DNA of 56,192 bases from Afipia sp. Lineage in GTDB: Bacteria > Pseudomonadota > Alphaproteobacteria > Rhizobiales > Xanthobacteraceae. Numbering within the stretch: position 1 is the first letter of the stretch; every line of letters starts with the position of its first letter. The position numbers and the translations under genes are program-made. Below, piece by piece: positions 17,743-27,207 of the stretch. Below the pieces are notes generated by a model. That model was not told where the DNA came from. It did not search any database and saw only the letters and a list, made by a program, of their open reading frames with translations. Where the stretch lies: positions 1-56,192 of the forward strand of contig JAUSAX010000105.1 of NCBI GenBank assembly GCA_030652315.1, given 5' to 3'.

Positions 17743-19086
17743 TTGAATATTCAGCACCCTCGCCCGACTGTTTCGACACCGAACGATCTCGATGCCTTCT
17801 GGATGCCGTTTACGGCCAACCGGGCGTTCAAGGCCCGGCCGCGCATGCTCGCCGGCGCGAAGGATATGCATTACTTCACCACCGACGGCCGCAACATTCT
17901 CGACGGCGCCGCGGGCATGTGGTGCAGCAACGCGGGCCACAGCCGCGATCCGATCGTGAGCGCGATCCAGAAGCAGGCCGCGACCCTCGACTACGCACCG
18001 CCGTTCCAGTTTGGCCATCCGCAGGCCTTCGAACTCGCCAGCCGCATCGCCGCGCTGGCGCCGAAGGGCCTTGAGCATGTGTTTTTCTGCAATTCGGGCT
18101 CCGAAGCGGTCGATACCGCGCTGAAGGTGGCGCTCGCCTATCACAATGGCCGCGGTGAAGCCGGCCGCACCCGCCTGATCGGCCGCGAGCGCGGCTATCA
18201 CGGCGTCGGCTTCGGCGGCATTTCCGTCGGCGGCATGGTCAACAACCGCAAGATGTTCGGCACACTGCTGACCGGCGTCGATCATCTCCCGACCACTTAT
18301 GACCGCGAGAAGCAGGCCTTCACCAAGGGCGAGCCGGAATGGGGCGCGCACCTCGCCGACGACCTCGAACGCATTGTCGGCATTCATGGCCCCGGCACCG
18401 TTGCCGCCGTCATTGTCGAGCCGATGGCTGGTTCGACCGGCGTACTCGCCACGCCGAAGGGCTATCTTGAGCGGCTGCGGGCGATCTGCGACAAGCACGG
18501 CATTCTGCTGATCTTCGACGAGGTCATCACCGGCTATGGCCGGCTCGGCTACGCCTTCGCGGCGGAGCGTTACGGCGTGCTGCCCGACATGATCACCTTC
18601 GCCAAGGGCATCACCAATGGCGCGGTGCCGATGGGCGGCGTCCTGATCCGCGACGCGATCTACGAGTCCTTCATGAAGGGGCCGGACCACGTTGTCGAAC
18701 TGTTCCACGGCTACACCTACTCCGCGCATCCGCTGGCCTGTGCCGCCGGGCTCGCCACCCTCGATGTCTACCGCGACGAAGGCCTGTTCGAGCGGGCCAA
18801 GGCGCTTGAACCGAAATGGGCCGACGCCGTGATGGACCTGCGCAAGGAGCCGAACGTGGTGGACATCCGCACCGTCGGCATCACCGCGGGCATCGATCTC
18901 GCGCCCAACAAGGACGGCCCCGGCAAGCGCGGCTTCGAGGCGCTCGACAGCGCATTCCACGACCACGACCTGATGATCCGGGTGGCAGGCGATACCCTCT
19001 GCCTGACCCCGCCCCTGATCGTCTCGGAAAGCCAGGTCGGCGAGATCATGGACAAGATCGCCAAGGTGATCCGCGCGGTCGCCTGA
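17743..19086 (+). CDS. Class III omega-amino acid--pyruvate aminotransferase
   Basis: The 447-residue PLP enzyme shows the class III signature: NSGSEAVDTALK, IFDEVITGYGRLG (PLP-ring Asp) and TFAKGITNGAVPMGG with the PLP lysine. The N-terminal DAFWMPFTANRAFK and length resemble omega-amino acid (beta-alanine) pyruvate transaminases. It would move an amino group from an omega-amine such as beta-alanine to pyruvate; the exact amine is not certain. I use a TTG start at 17743, six bases after GGAAGGAA, because the conserved N-terminus would be lost from the next ATG. No operon partners are evident. Confidence 0.9.
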   Translation: MNIQHPRPTVSTPNDLDAFWMPFTANRAFKARPRMLAGAKDMHYFTTDGRNILDGAAGMWCSNAGHSRDPIVSAIQKQAATLDYAPPFQFGHPQAFELASRIAALAPKGLEHVFFCNSGSEAVDTALKVALAYHNGRGEAGRTRLIGRERGYHGVGFGGISVGGMVNNRKMFGTLLTGVDHLPTTYDREKQAFTKGEPEWGAHLADDLERIVGIHGPGTVAAVIVEPMAGSTGVLATPKGYLERLRAICDKHGILLIFDEVITGYGRLGYAFAAERYGVLPDMITFAKGITNGAVPMGGVLIRDAIYESFMKGPDHVVELFHGYTYSAHPLACAAGLATLDVYRDEGLFERAKALEPKWADAVMDLRKEPNVVDIRTVGITAGIDLAPNKDGPGKRGFEALDSAFHDHDLMIRVAGDTLCLTPPLIVSESQVGEIMDKIAKVIRAVA

Positions 19087-19198
19087 CCGCGCGATTTCCG
19101 CACACTGAATTAAGGCAACCTTCGCGGCTGCCTTAAGAATTTCGCGCCGAATCAAACTTGATGCTAAGCTCAGCCCCGTTCGGGGTTGGGCAAGCTTC

Positions 19199-20620
19199 AT
19201 GATCCGCATATCGACGATTTTCATCGCCATCTGCATGGTGCTGATCGCTGCGTCGCTCGGCTTGATGCTGTATTCGCTGGCGGGGCTCAGCATCTCCGAA
19301 TCCGCCATCGTTGCGCTGACGGCGCTGACCTTCCTGATCCTCTACAACGCAGTGTCGATCCGGCTGCGCGACCGCACCGATGTCGGCGGTCAGATCGCCG
19401 ACCTGTCGCGCGGCACCGCGGACCTTGCGCGGCAAGTCGCTGAGTTTGGACGCCGCATGAGCGCCATCGAGACTCGCCTCTCGGCGACCGATGCCAACGG
19501 ACAGGAGCGCGTCCAGACGGTGGCCGGCGAAATCAGCGAACTTGGATCGCTGGTCAGGCAAATTGCCTCGTCGGTCGCGGCACATGACGACCTTCTCGCC
19601 AACGCCGCCACTGTCGTCCGGCAGGTTGCCGAACCGGTAGCCGCCGACGCGAACGAAACAACGCCGGTGCAGGCCGCGAACGCCAGCATACCTGCGGCCG
19701 ATGTCCCGCCGCCGCCCGCCAATCACACCGGTGCCCAGCTTCTCGTCGCGGTGAGAAACGCCATCGAGGCCAACCGCATCGATCTGTTCCTGCAGCCGAT
19801 GGTGACGTTGCCCCAGCGCAAGGTGCGGTTCTATGAGGCGGTGGCGCGGCTGCGCGACGACAAGGAGCAGTTGCTGACCGCGAACGATTTCGTCGGCGCG
19901 GCGGAAGCCGCCGGCCTGATGGGTCAGATCGATCACACCGTGATGCTTCGTTGCGTGCAGGTGCTGCGGCGGCTGATGGTGCGATCGAAGGACGTCGGCG
20001 TGTTCTGCAACGTCTCGGGCGCGACGCTGAGCAATCCCTCGGTGTTCGGCCAGTGCCTCGATTTTCTCGAAGCCAATCGCATCCTGGCGCCGTCGCTGGT
20101 TCTCGAATTCAAGCAGAGCACATTCCGCCATCTCGGCCCGGTGGAGAGCGAACATCTCGCGGCGCTGCAACGGCTCGGCTACGGCTTCTCGATCGACAAC
20201 GTCACTGACTTGCGGCTCGATCCGCGCGAACTCGCCGACCGCGGCGTCAAGTTCATCAAGGTCCCGGCGGCGATGCTGCTCGACCAGAAGCAACTGTCGA
20301 CCGCCGACATTCATGCCGCCGACCTGTCCGATCTGCTCGGGCGCTTCGGGATCGATCTCGTGGCGGAGCGGATCGAAGGCGAACGTGCCGTGGTCGACCT
20401 GCTGGACTATGATGTGCGCTTCGGCCAGGGCTTCCTGTTCGCTCCGCCGCGTCCGCTGCGTCCGGAAGGCGCAGCTTCCCCGACGGAACCTGCGGCTTCA
20501 ACGGTTGACGCACCCGCCCGGAAAGAAGAAAAAGCCGACGCCAAATTCGACGCGAGAGCCGAGGCTCCCCGCGTCACCGGCAATGCCGCGCTGGCTCGCC
20601 GCGCATCCGCACAGAAGTGA
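19199..20620 (+). CDS. Membrane-anchored degenerate EAL domain protein (TipF-like)
   Basis: The 473-residue product has two N-terminal membrane helices (about 3-28 and 32-52), a predicted coiled coil (about 60-145), a Pro-rich linker, and an EAL domain (about 180-420). Several catalytic features are changed: EAL reads EAV, the DDFG loop reads DNVT, and the late motif reads GQGFLFA. Efficient c-di-GMP hydrolysis is therefore doubtful; binding is possible. Two helices, coiled coil and a degenerate EAL is the layout of Caulobacter TipF, a c-di-GMP-binding flagellar-assembly factor, so a similar role is inferred. A 50-residue charged tail follows. It is nine bases upstream of a HAD gene. Confidence 0.82.
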   Translation: MIRISTIFIAICMVLIAASLGLMLYSLAGLSISESAIVALTALTFLILYNAVSIRLRDRTDVGGQIADLSRGTADLARQVAEFGRRMSAIETRLSATDANGQERVQTVAGEISELGSLVRQIASSVAAHDDLLANAATVVRQVAEPVAADANETTPVQAANASIPAADVPPPPANHTGAQLLVAVRNAIEANRIDLFLQPMVTLPQRKVRFYEAVARLRDDKEQLLTANDFVGAAEAAGLMGQIDHTVMLRCVQVLRRLMVRSKDVGVFCNVSGATLSNPSVFGQCLDFLEANRILAPSLVLEFKQSTFRHLGPVESEHLAALQRLGYGFSIDNVTDLRLDPRELADRGVKFIKVPAAMLLDQKQLSTADIHAADLSDLLGRFGIDLVAERIEGERAVVDLLDYDVRFGQGFLFAPPRPLRPEGAASPTEPAASTVDAPARKEEKADAKFDARAEAPRVTGNAALARRASAQK

Positions 20621-20629
20621 TCCGTTTCC

Positions 20630-21505
20630 ATGAATCTGCCTGACGTCACCGCCTTGCGTTTCGCCGACCGTTTGCGCGATCTCACGACCGGCGTGGACGT
20701 CATTCTCAGCGACGTCTGGGGCGTGATCCACGACGGCGTTCATGGATTTCCCGAGGCCTGCAAGGCGTTGCATACATTCCGCGCGCAGGGCGGCACGGTG
20801 ATCATGATCACCAACGCCCCGCGCCCGGCCGACTCCGTGCAGCGCCAGTTGCGCAAGATGGAGATTTCCGACGAGACCTACGACGCCATCGTGTCGTCGG
20901 GCGACCTGACACGCAGCTTCGTGGCGTCGCGTCTCGAACAGCCCCTGCTGCAAATCGGACCGGAGCGCGACAATCCGATGTTCCGTGGCCTCGACGTCAA
21001 GTTCACGACGCTCGAAAACGCCGAATACATTGTCTGCACTGGTCCTTACGACGACGAGGTTGAAACCGAGGAAAACTATCGCGGCATGATGGAAGAGGCG
21101 CTCAAGCGCAATCTCACCTTCGTCTGCGCAAACCCGGACATGGTGGTCGAACGCGGTCATCGCCTGATCACCTGCGCGGGCGCCATCGCCGAGCTCTATC
21201 GCGGCCTCGGCGGCGAGGTGATCTTCTACGGCAAGCCGCATCGGCCGATCTACGACCGCGCGCTTGAACTGGCGGCGGAAAAGCGCGGCGGCACGACGCC
21301 GGCCAATCGCATCCTTGCGATTGGGGATTCCGTGCGGACCGATCTCACCGGCGCAAACCTGATGGGGCTGGATTGCCTGTTCCTGACCCGGGGCATCCAC
21401 GCGGTGGACTTCGAGGGCCTCGACGTGGCCGACGAATTCTCGGTCCGCCGGCTGTTCGGCGATGCGAAGCCACCGCTCGCGCTGATGCAGGATCTGAAGT
21501 GGTAG
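20630..21505 (+). CDS. HAD-IIA family hydrolase (TIGR01459 type)
   Basis: The 291-residue product has HAD motif I near residue 27 (ILSDVWGVIHDGVHGFPEA), motif II in MITNAPRP, and motif IV in LAIGDSVRTDLTGANLMGLD, the class IIA cap layout. It matches the alphaproteobacterial TIGR01459 group, phosphatases of unknown substrate. The start is nine bases after the EAL gene stop, so the two are likely co-transcribed. Confidence 0.88.
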   Translation: MNLPDVTALRFADRLRDLTTGVDVILSDVWGVIHDGVHGFPEACKALHTFRAQGGTVIMITNAPRPADSVQRQLRKMEISDETYDAIVSSGDLTRSFVASRLEQPLLQIGPERDNPMFRGLDVKFTTLENAEYIVCTGPYDDEVETEENYRGMMEEALKRNLTFVCANPDMVVERGHRLITCAGAIAELYRGLGGEVIFYGKPHRPIYDRALELAAEKRGGTTPANRILAIGDSVRTDLTGANLMGLDCLFLTRGIHAVDFEGLDVADEFSVRRLFGDAKPPLALMQDLKW

Positions 21506-21526
21506 GCGGCGAAAGTCTCCCTCCAC

Positions 21527-21659
21527 GTCGTCCCGGCGAAGGCCGGGACCCATAACCGCCATATTCCCGTTTCGCCAAGATATTCCAGGCCACCTCTTTC
21601 GACGATCCGTATTCCACGACAGCTTAGGGAGTATGGGTCCCGGCCTGCGCCGGGACGAC
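21527..21659. repeat. Paired palindromic repeat, family A
   Basis: A 28-base unit at 21527-21554 pairs with an inverted copy at 21632-21659 around a 77-base spacer. The layout is that of the pair at 2286-2390 with an altered core (CCCGGCGAAGGCCGGG). Confidence 0.85.
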
Positions 21660-21704
21660 AGCGTGTTCCTGGCGAACTTCACGTTCAGATCGATGCCGTA
21701 AACG

Positions 21705-21732
21705 CAAAATGCCCGGCATGACGCCGGGCATT
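21705..21732 (-). terminator. Rho-independent terminator for the CheY-like gene
   Basis: A 10-bp stem (21708-21717 with 21723-21732, loop of five) lies 26 bases after the gene end on the minus strand and is followed there by TTTTG. Confidence 0.8.
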
Positions 21733-21758
21733 GAAATTCTGCGGATGTGACGCGGCGG

Positions 21759-22154
21759 TTACGCCGGCACGTTGTCCGGGAACACCGCCTCGATCTTGGT
21801 CTTGAGCGTCGCGGCATTGAACGGCTTGACGATGTAGTTGTTCACGCCGGCCTTCTTGGCGGCGATCACGTTCTCCGTCTTCGATTCAGCCGTAATCATG
21901 ATGAAAGGCGTGGTGGCGAGGTTCGGGTCGCTGCGCACTTCCTTGAGCAGATCGTATCCGGTCATCGGCTCCATGTTCCAGTCGGAGATCACGAGGCCGT
22001 ACTTCTTGCCGCGCATCTTGTTCAGGGCTGCGGAGCCGTCGCTGGCGTCATCGATATTCTCGAAACCGAGTTGCTTGAGCAGATTGCGGATAATGCGGAT
22101 CATCGTGTTGTAGTCATCCACAACCAGAACCGACATCGACAAATCCATAGCCAT
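21759..22154 (-). CDS. CheY-like single-domain response regulator
   Basis: The 131-residue product is a lone receiver domain with the acid pocket Asp13-Asp14 (LVVDDYNT), phospho-acceptor Asp58 (VISDWNMEPMTG), Thr88 (IMITAES) and Lys110 (NYIVKPF). WNM after the aspartate and the length fit chemotaxis CheY proteins that bind the flagellar switch. No che genes are in the window, so this would be an orphan copy. Start 22154 follows GAGGGAGA; 22148 is also possible. It ends in its own terminator, so it is probably a single-gene transcript. Confidence 0.9.
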   Translation of the reverse strand: MAMDLSMSVLVVDDYNTMIRIIRNLLKQLGFENIDDASDGSAALNKMRGKKYGLVISDWNMEPMTGYDLLKEVRSDPNLATTPFIMITAESKTENVIAAKKAGVNNYIVKPFNAATLKTKIEAVFPDNVPA

Positions 22155-22389
22155 CGCTGATTTTCTCCCTCGAACGCAGCAACCGGCGTGCGTTATCATC
22201 CACTTTGCGGATGTCTTCTGACATCGCAGTCGGGGCGAACCTAGCATCGGCTGCTTAAACAGCCCGTTAATCCGGCGGGCGGGGGATACCTCAAGTTACG
22301 CCCAAAGGGCCCGGTTCGGCGGCTTGACTTCGCTCCCGGGCCGGGGTCAGGTCCGGGCCGATTTCTCCAATGTCTTCCTGCCGGACCTC

Positions 22390-23373
22390 ATGACGACACG
22401 TTTTTCCGTCATTCGTGACACCACGCCCGCCAGCGCAATCACCAAAGGCGCGGTGGTGGCGATGGGCAACTTCGATGGCGTCCATCTCGGCCATCGGGTG
22501 GTGATTTCCGCGGCCATCGACATGGCCCGCAAGCACGGCAAGCCGGCCTACGCGGTGACGTTCGAGCCGCATCCGCGCAGTTTTTTCAGTCCCAACACCC
22601 CGCAATTCAGGCTGAGCGACGAAGCCGCGAAGCTGCGCCTGCTCGCCGGGACCGGCCTCGACGGCGCGGTGGTGATGACGTTCGACGGCACCCGCGCCGG
22701 CACCAGTGCTCAGGATTTCATTAACCACGATCTCATTGGCCGGCTCGGAATCAGCGGCATCGCCGTCGGGTACGACTTTCATTTCGGCAAAGGCCGCGCG
22801 GGCTCACCGTCGCTGCTCGCCTCCGAAGCGCCACGGCTCGGCATTGAGGTCCACATCCAGTCGCACGTCGATATTCTGGATCGCCCGGTCTCCTCCAGCG
22901 CGATCCGCATGGCGCTGGCCGAGGGCCAGGTGACCGAGGCGACCGCGATGCTGGGCGAACCCTGGTTCGTTTCGGGCGAAGTGATCCACGGCGAGAAACG
23001 CGGCCGCGATCTCGGCTATCCCACGGCCAACATCCGCCTCGACAAGCATTGCGGCCTCAAGCACGGCATCTATGCGGTGCGGGCCGGCATCGGCCAAGGA
23101 AAAGATAGAGTGCGGATCGATGGCGTCGCCTCGTTTGGCCGCCGCCCGACCTTCGACAACGGCGCGCCGCTGCTGGAAGTGTTCCTGTTCGACTTCAAGG
23201 GCGACCTTTACGGCCAGCGGCTGGATGTCGCATTCATCGGCTTCATCCGTGACGAACTGAAATTCGACGGCATCGACGCGCTGGTGCGCCAGATGGACGA
23301 CGACTCGGCCCGTGCCAGCGCGGCCCTCGCCGCCGCACCGGATGCGTTTCCGAAGCTGGGGAACGTGGGTTGA
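22390..23373 (+). CDS. ribF: Bifunctional riboflavin kinase / FAD synthetase
   Basis: The 327-residue product has the N-terminal FMN adenylyltransferase domain with GNFDGVHLGHR (the HxGH-type nucleotide-binding signature) and, after about residue 185, the riboflavin kinase domain with GYPTANIRL and GVASFGRRPTFDNG. It turns riboflavin into FMN and FAD. I chose the ATG at 22390 because homology begins near MTTRFSVIRD. The 235 bases upstream show no second gene. Placement just before ileS-lspA is common in Proteobacteria. Confidence 0.94.
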   Translation: MTTRFSVIRDTTPASAITKGAVVAMGNFDGVHLGHRVVISAAIDMARKHGKPAYAVTFEPHPRSFFSPNTPQFRLSDEAAKLRLLAGTGLDGAVVMTFDGTRAGTSAQDFINHDLIGRLGISGIAVGYDFHFGKGRAGSPSLLASEAPRLGIEVHIQSHVDILDRPVSSSAIRMALAEGQVTEATAMLGEPWFVSGEVIHGEKRGRDLGYPTANIRLDKHCGLKHGIYAVRAGIGQGKDRVRIDGVASFGRRPTFDNGAPLLEVFLFDFKGDLYGQRLDVAFIGFIRDELKFDGIDALVRQMDDDSARASAALAAAPDAFPKLGNVG

Positions 23374-23383
23374 CCCGCTTCTT

Positions 23384-23529
23384 CCCCTCTCCCCTTGTGG
23401 GAGAGGGTGGCGAAGTTGAGCGAAGCGAAACTGAGCCGGGTGAGGGGTCACTGCCAACTGTGACATCCCTACCCCTCACCCGCTTCGCGGCTGCGCCGCT
23501 CAGCACCCTCTCCCACAAGGGGAGAGGGT
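23384..23529. repeat. Long paired palindromic repeat, family B
   Basis: The ends CCCCTCTCCCCTTGTGGGAG and its inverse near 23510-23529 pair over about 20 bases, and inner blocks (GCGAAGCG, GGGTGAGGGG/CCCCTCACCC) also pair, giving a roughly 146-base hairpin. A near-copy is at 51266-51409. It separates ribF from ileS. Confidence 0.88.
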
Positions 23530-23586
23530 AAGAAAGACGCCGAAGCGGGTTTCCCCTTCAGGCCAAAACGCGCTATTCACCCCGCC

Positions 23587-26500
23587 ATGAGTGAAAAGCC
23601 AAAATCCGACGCCGCCGACTACTCCAAAACCCTCTATCTGCCGCAGACGGACTTCCCGATGCGCGCGGGCCTGCCCCAGCGCGAACCGGAGATTCTGGCG
23701 CGCTGGAACGCCATCGACCTGTACGGGAAGCTGCGCGAGACCGCCAAGGACCGCGCGAAATTCGTGCTGCACGACGGCCCGCCCTACGCCAACGGCAACA
23801 TCCATATCGGCCACGCGCTCAACAAGATCCTCAAGGACGTGGTGACGCGCAGCCAGCAGATGCTCGGCTTCGATTCCAACTACGTGCCGGGCTGGGACTG
23901 CCACGGCCTGCCGATCGAATGGAAGATCGAGGAACAGTACCGCGCCAAGGGCAAGAACAAGGACGCGGTGCCGATCGTCGAATTCCGCCAGGAGTGCCGG
24001 GCGTTCGCGCAGAAGTGGGTCGATATCCAGCGCGAAGAATTCAAGCGCCTCGGCGTGGTCGGCGACTGGTCGCATCCCTACACCACCATGAGCTTCCCGG
24101 CTGAGGCGCAGATCGCGCGTGAGCTGATGAAGTTCGCCGCCAACGGCACGCTCTATCGCGGCTCCAAGCCCGTGATGTGGTCGGTGGTGGAAAAGACCGC
24201 GCTCGCCGAAGCCGAGATCGAGTACGAGGATTACACCTCGGATATGGTCTGGGTGAAGTTTCCGGTCAACGCCGCCCATGGCCGCCTCGCCAAGGCCTCG
24301 GTGGTGATCTGGACCACCACGCCATGGACGCTGCCCGGCAACCGCGCCATCAGCTTCTCACCGAAGATCTCCTATGGCCTGTACAAGATCACCGATGCGC
24401 CCGCCGACAACTGGGCGAAGACCGGCGATCTCCTGATCCTTGCCGACAAGCTGGCCGAGGAAGTCTTCAAGCAGGCGCGCGTCACGTCGTACGAGAAAGC
24501 CGGCGACGTTTCGGCCGACATTCTCGATGCGATCGAGTGCAGCAATCCGCTGAAGGGCACCGCCGGCGGATATGAGTTCACCGTGCCTCTGCTTGCCGGC
24601 GATCACGTCACCGACGACACCGGCACCGGCTTCGTCCACACAGCACCGGGCCACGGCCGCGAGGACTTCGATGTCTGGACCGCGAACGCGCGCGAACTGG
24701 AAGCACGCGGCATCAGTTCGGTGATTCCGTATACGGTCGATGCCGACGGCGCGTTCACCGAGCAGGCTCCGGGCTTCACTGGCAAGCGCGTGCTCAACGA
24801 CAAGGGCGAAAAGGGCGACGCCAACGAGAGCGTCATCAAGGCGCTGGTCGAGCGCGGCATGCTACTCGCGCGCGGCCGCCTCAAGCATCAGTATCCGCAT
24901 TCGTGGCGCTCAAAGAAGCCGGTGATCTATCGCAACACGCCGCAATGGTTCATCGCGATGGACAAAGATATTATTGACGCTCCGGCCAAGGCCGGAGCTA
25001 TGGACATCTCGGACAACGGTAAGGCGAAGTCCGGCGACACGCTGCGCGCCCGTGCCTTGCAGGCGATCAGCGTCACGCGCTGGGTGCCCGAACAGGGCCA
25101 GAACCGCATCAACGGCATGATCTCGGGCCGTCCGGACTGGGTGATCTCGCGTCAGCGCGCGTGGGGCGTGCCCATCACCGTATTCGTGCGCGAAAAGGGC
25201 GACGGCTCCGCCGAAATCCTTCAGGATGAAGCCGTCAACAAACGCATCGCCGACGCCTTTGAGACCGAAGGCGCGGATGCGTGGTACGTCGAAGGCGCCC
25301 GCGAGCGCTTCCTTGGATCGCGCGCCAACGAGGAATGGAAGAAGGTCGATGACATCTGCGACGTCTGGTTCGACTCAGGCTCGACCCACGCCTTCGTTCT
25401 CGAAGACCCGGTGCATTTCCCCGGCCTCGCAGGCATCAAGCGCAAGATCGACGGCGGCAAGGACACCGTCATGTATCTCGAAGGAAGTGACCAGCATCGC
25501 GGCTGGTTTCACTCCTCGCTGCTGGAAAGCTGCGGCACCCGTGGCCGCGCGCCCTATGACGTGGTGTTGACCCACGGCTTCACGCTCGACGAGAACGGCC
25601 GCAAGATGTCGAAGTCGCTCGGCAACACCACGGCACCGCAGGACGTTATCAAGCAATCCGGTGCGGACATTCTGCGCCTGTGGGTTTGCGCGTCGGACTA
25701 TGCCGACGATATGCGCATCGGGCCTGAAATTCTCAAGACCACCATCGAGACCTATCGCAAGCTGCGCAACACGATCCGTTGGATGCTGGGCACGCTGCAT
25801 CATTTCAAGCGCAGCGATGCGGTCACCTACAGCGAGATGCCCGAACTTGAGCGGCTGATGCTGCATCGCCTGTCCGAGGTCGATGCCATCGTGCGTCCGG
25901 CTTACGCGAACTTCGACTACAAGACGGTGATCGCGACGCTGGCGAATTTCATGAACACCGAACTGTCGGCGTTCTATTTCGACATCCGCAAGGACACCCT
26001 GTATTGCGATCCGCCGTCGTCGCTCGCCCGCAAGGCCGCGCTGACCACGGTGGACATTCTCTGCGACGCGATCCTGAAATGGCTCGCGCCCGCCATCAGC
26101 TTCACCGCTGATGAAGCCTGGACCATGTATCGTCCCGATGCCGAACCGTCGGTGCACCTGACCACCTTCCGCAACGACCTCGATCGTTTCGCCAACACGG
26201 CGCTGGCGGAAAAGTGGGAGACTATCCGCAACGTCCGCCGCGTGGTCACCGGCGCGCTGGAAGTCGAGCGCGCGGCCAAGCGCATCGGCTCGTCGCTGGA
26301 AGCATCGCCGCTGGTTTATGTCTCCGACAAGGCGGTGTTTGCGACCCTGTTCGATATCGATCTGGCGGAAGTCTGCATCACCTCGAACGCCATGGTCACG
26401 AACGACGATGCGCCCACAGGGGCCTTCACGCTCGGCGATGTCTCCGGCGTCGCCGTCGTGGTGGAAAAGGCTGTGGGCACCAAGTGCGCGCGGTCGTGGA

Positions 26501-26595
26501 AAATCCTACCCACCGTCGGCAGCGACCCTGAATATCCCGACGTGTCGCCCCGCGATGCAGAAGCGCTGCGGGAATGGAAGGCGCTCAGCGCGTGA
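23587..26595 (+). CDS. ileS: Isoleucyl-tRNA synthetase
   Basis: The 1002-residue class I synthetase has the HIGH-type motif (GNIHIGHAL, about residue 78), the KMSKS loop ([10 protein letters not shown], about 678) and the CP1 editing domain between. It charges tRNA-Ile and edits valine. The C-terminal zinc ribbon known from E. coli is reduced: KCARSWK keeps one cysteine where CxxC is expected, and the second pair is missing. Around residues 459-485 a Lys/Asp/Ala-rich stretch coded by a palindrome (24979-24998) looks like an insertion (see findings). Its stop overlaps lspA. Confidence 0.97.
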   Translation: MSEKPKSDAADYSKTLYLPQTDFPMRAGLPQREPEILARWNAIDLYGKLRETAKDRAKFVLHDGPPYANGNIHIGHALNKILKDVVTRSQQMLGFDSNYVPGWDCHGLPIEWKIEEQYRAKGKNKDAVPIVEFRQECRAFAQKWVDIQREEFKRLGVVGDWSHPYTTMSFPAEAQIARELMKFAANGTLYRGSKPVMWSVVEKTALAEAEIEYEDYTSDMVWVKFPVNAAHGRLAKASVVIWTTTPWTLPGNRAISFSPKISYGLYKITDAPADNWAKTGDLLILADKLAEEVFKQARVTSYEKAGDVSADILDAIECSNPLKGTAGGYEFTVPLLAGDHVTDDTGTGFVHTAPGHGREDFDVWTANARELEARGISSVIPYTVDADGAFTEQAPGFTGKRVLNDKGEKGDANESVIKALVERGMLLARGRLKHQYPHSWRSKKPVIYRNTPQWFIAMDKDIIDAPAKAGAMDISDNGKAKSGDTLRARALQAISVTRWVPEQGQNRINGMISGRPDWVISRQRAWGVPITVFVREKGDGSAEILQDEAVNKRIADAFETEGADAWYVEGARERFLGSRANEEWKKVDDICDVWFDSGSTHAFVLEDPVHFPGLAGIKRKIDGGKDTVMYLEGSDQHRGWFHSSLLESCGTRGRAPYDVVLTHGFTLDENGRKMSKSLGNTTAPQDVIKQSGADILRLWVCASDYADDMRIGPEILKTTIETYRKLRNTIRWMLGTLHHFKRSDAVTYSEMPELERLMLHRLSEVDAIVRPAYANFDYKTVIATLANFMNTELSAFYFDIRKDTLYCDPPSSLARKAALTTVDILCDAILKWLAPAISFTADEAWTMYRPDAEPSVHLTTFRNDLDRFANTALAEKWETIRNVRRVVTGALEVERAAKRIGSSLEASPLVYVSDKAVFATLFDIDLAEVCITSNAMVTNDDAPTGAFTLGDVSGVAVVVEKAVGTKCARSWKILPTVGSDPEYPDVSPRDAEALREWKALSA

Positions 26596-27092
26596 GTCCC
26601 CATCTCCGCTCCGGATTGATCGCCGCCGCCGTAGCCCTCATGCTCGATCAGGTGTCGAAGCTCTGGCTGCTGAACGTGTACGAACTCGGCCCGCGCGGCA
26701 CCGTGCCGGTGACGCCTTTCTTCGATCTGGTGCTCGCCTGGAATACCGGCATCAGCTACGGCTGGTTCCAGGATGCCGGCCCCGTTGGTCAGGCCGTCCT
26801 GTTGGCATTCAAGGCCGCCGCGGTCATTGTGCTGGGCATCTGGATGGCGAAATCCGGCACCCGGCTTGCGACCATCGGCCTCGGGCTCATCATCGGCGGC
26901 GCTATCGGCAACGCCATCGACCGGCTGGCCTACGGCGCGGTGGTCGATTTCGCGCTGTTTCACGTCCAGATCGGCGGTAAAACCTACAACTGGTACGTGT
27001 TTAACCTTGCCGATGTGGCCATCGTTGCCGGGGTTGCCGCCCTCCTGTATGACTCCTTTGTAACCCCGGATGCCGCAAAAAGGCCCCGATAA
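26592..27092 (+). CDS. lspA: Lipoprotein signal peptidase (signal peptidase II)
   Basis: The 166-residue polytopic membrane aspartyl protease has the LspA blocks [25 protein letters not shown] and VFNLADVAI with both catalytic aspartates, and about four membrane helices. It removes signal peptides from lipoproteins after lipid attachment. The start is a GTG overlapping the ileS stop (GTGA) rather than the upstream ATG at 26574, so the two are translationally coupled, as in many bacteria. Confidence 0.94.
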   Translation: MSPHLRSGLIAAAVALMLDQVSKLWLLNVYELGPRGTVPVTPFFDLVLAWNTGISYGWFQDAGPVGQAVLLAFKAAAVIVLGIWMAKSGTRLATIGLGLIIGGAIGNAIDRLAYGAVVDFALFHVQIGGKTYNWYVFNLADVAIVAGVAALLYDSFVTPDAAKRPR

Positions 27093-27112
27093 CCGGGGAT
27101 ACGCTTGGCTCT

Positions 27113-27187
27113 CGCCATCTGGTTTTCCGCCATTTGGCTCCCGGCAATCTGGCTTGCGGCGCAACGGCTTGCGGCGATATGGCCAAG
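27113..27187 (+). repeat. Five degenerate 15-bp tandem repeats
   Basis: Five successive 15-base units, beginning CGCCATCTGG, CGCCATTTGG, GGCAATCTGG, GGCGCAACGG and GGCGATATGG, lie between lspA and the next gene. The shared core is an ATCTGG-like box at a fixed position in each unit. Confidence 0.75.
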
Positions 27188-27207
27188 TCCTTGGACAACG
27201 GATCAGG

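Noticed and set aside
17704..19308. 534-codon minus-strand frame opposite the aminotransferase
   Set aside because: Shadow of a strongly conserved aminotransferase; composition is not protein-like.
23384..23529. Possible CRISPR or insertion sequence
   Set aside because: Repeats are inverted pairs without spacers, terminal duplications or a transposase.
27070..27207. N-terminal extension of the secreted hypothetical
   Set aside because: It spans the end of lspA and the 15-bp tandem repeat; the signal peptide begins after 27208.
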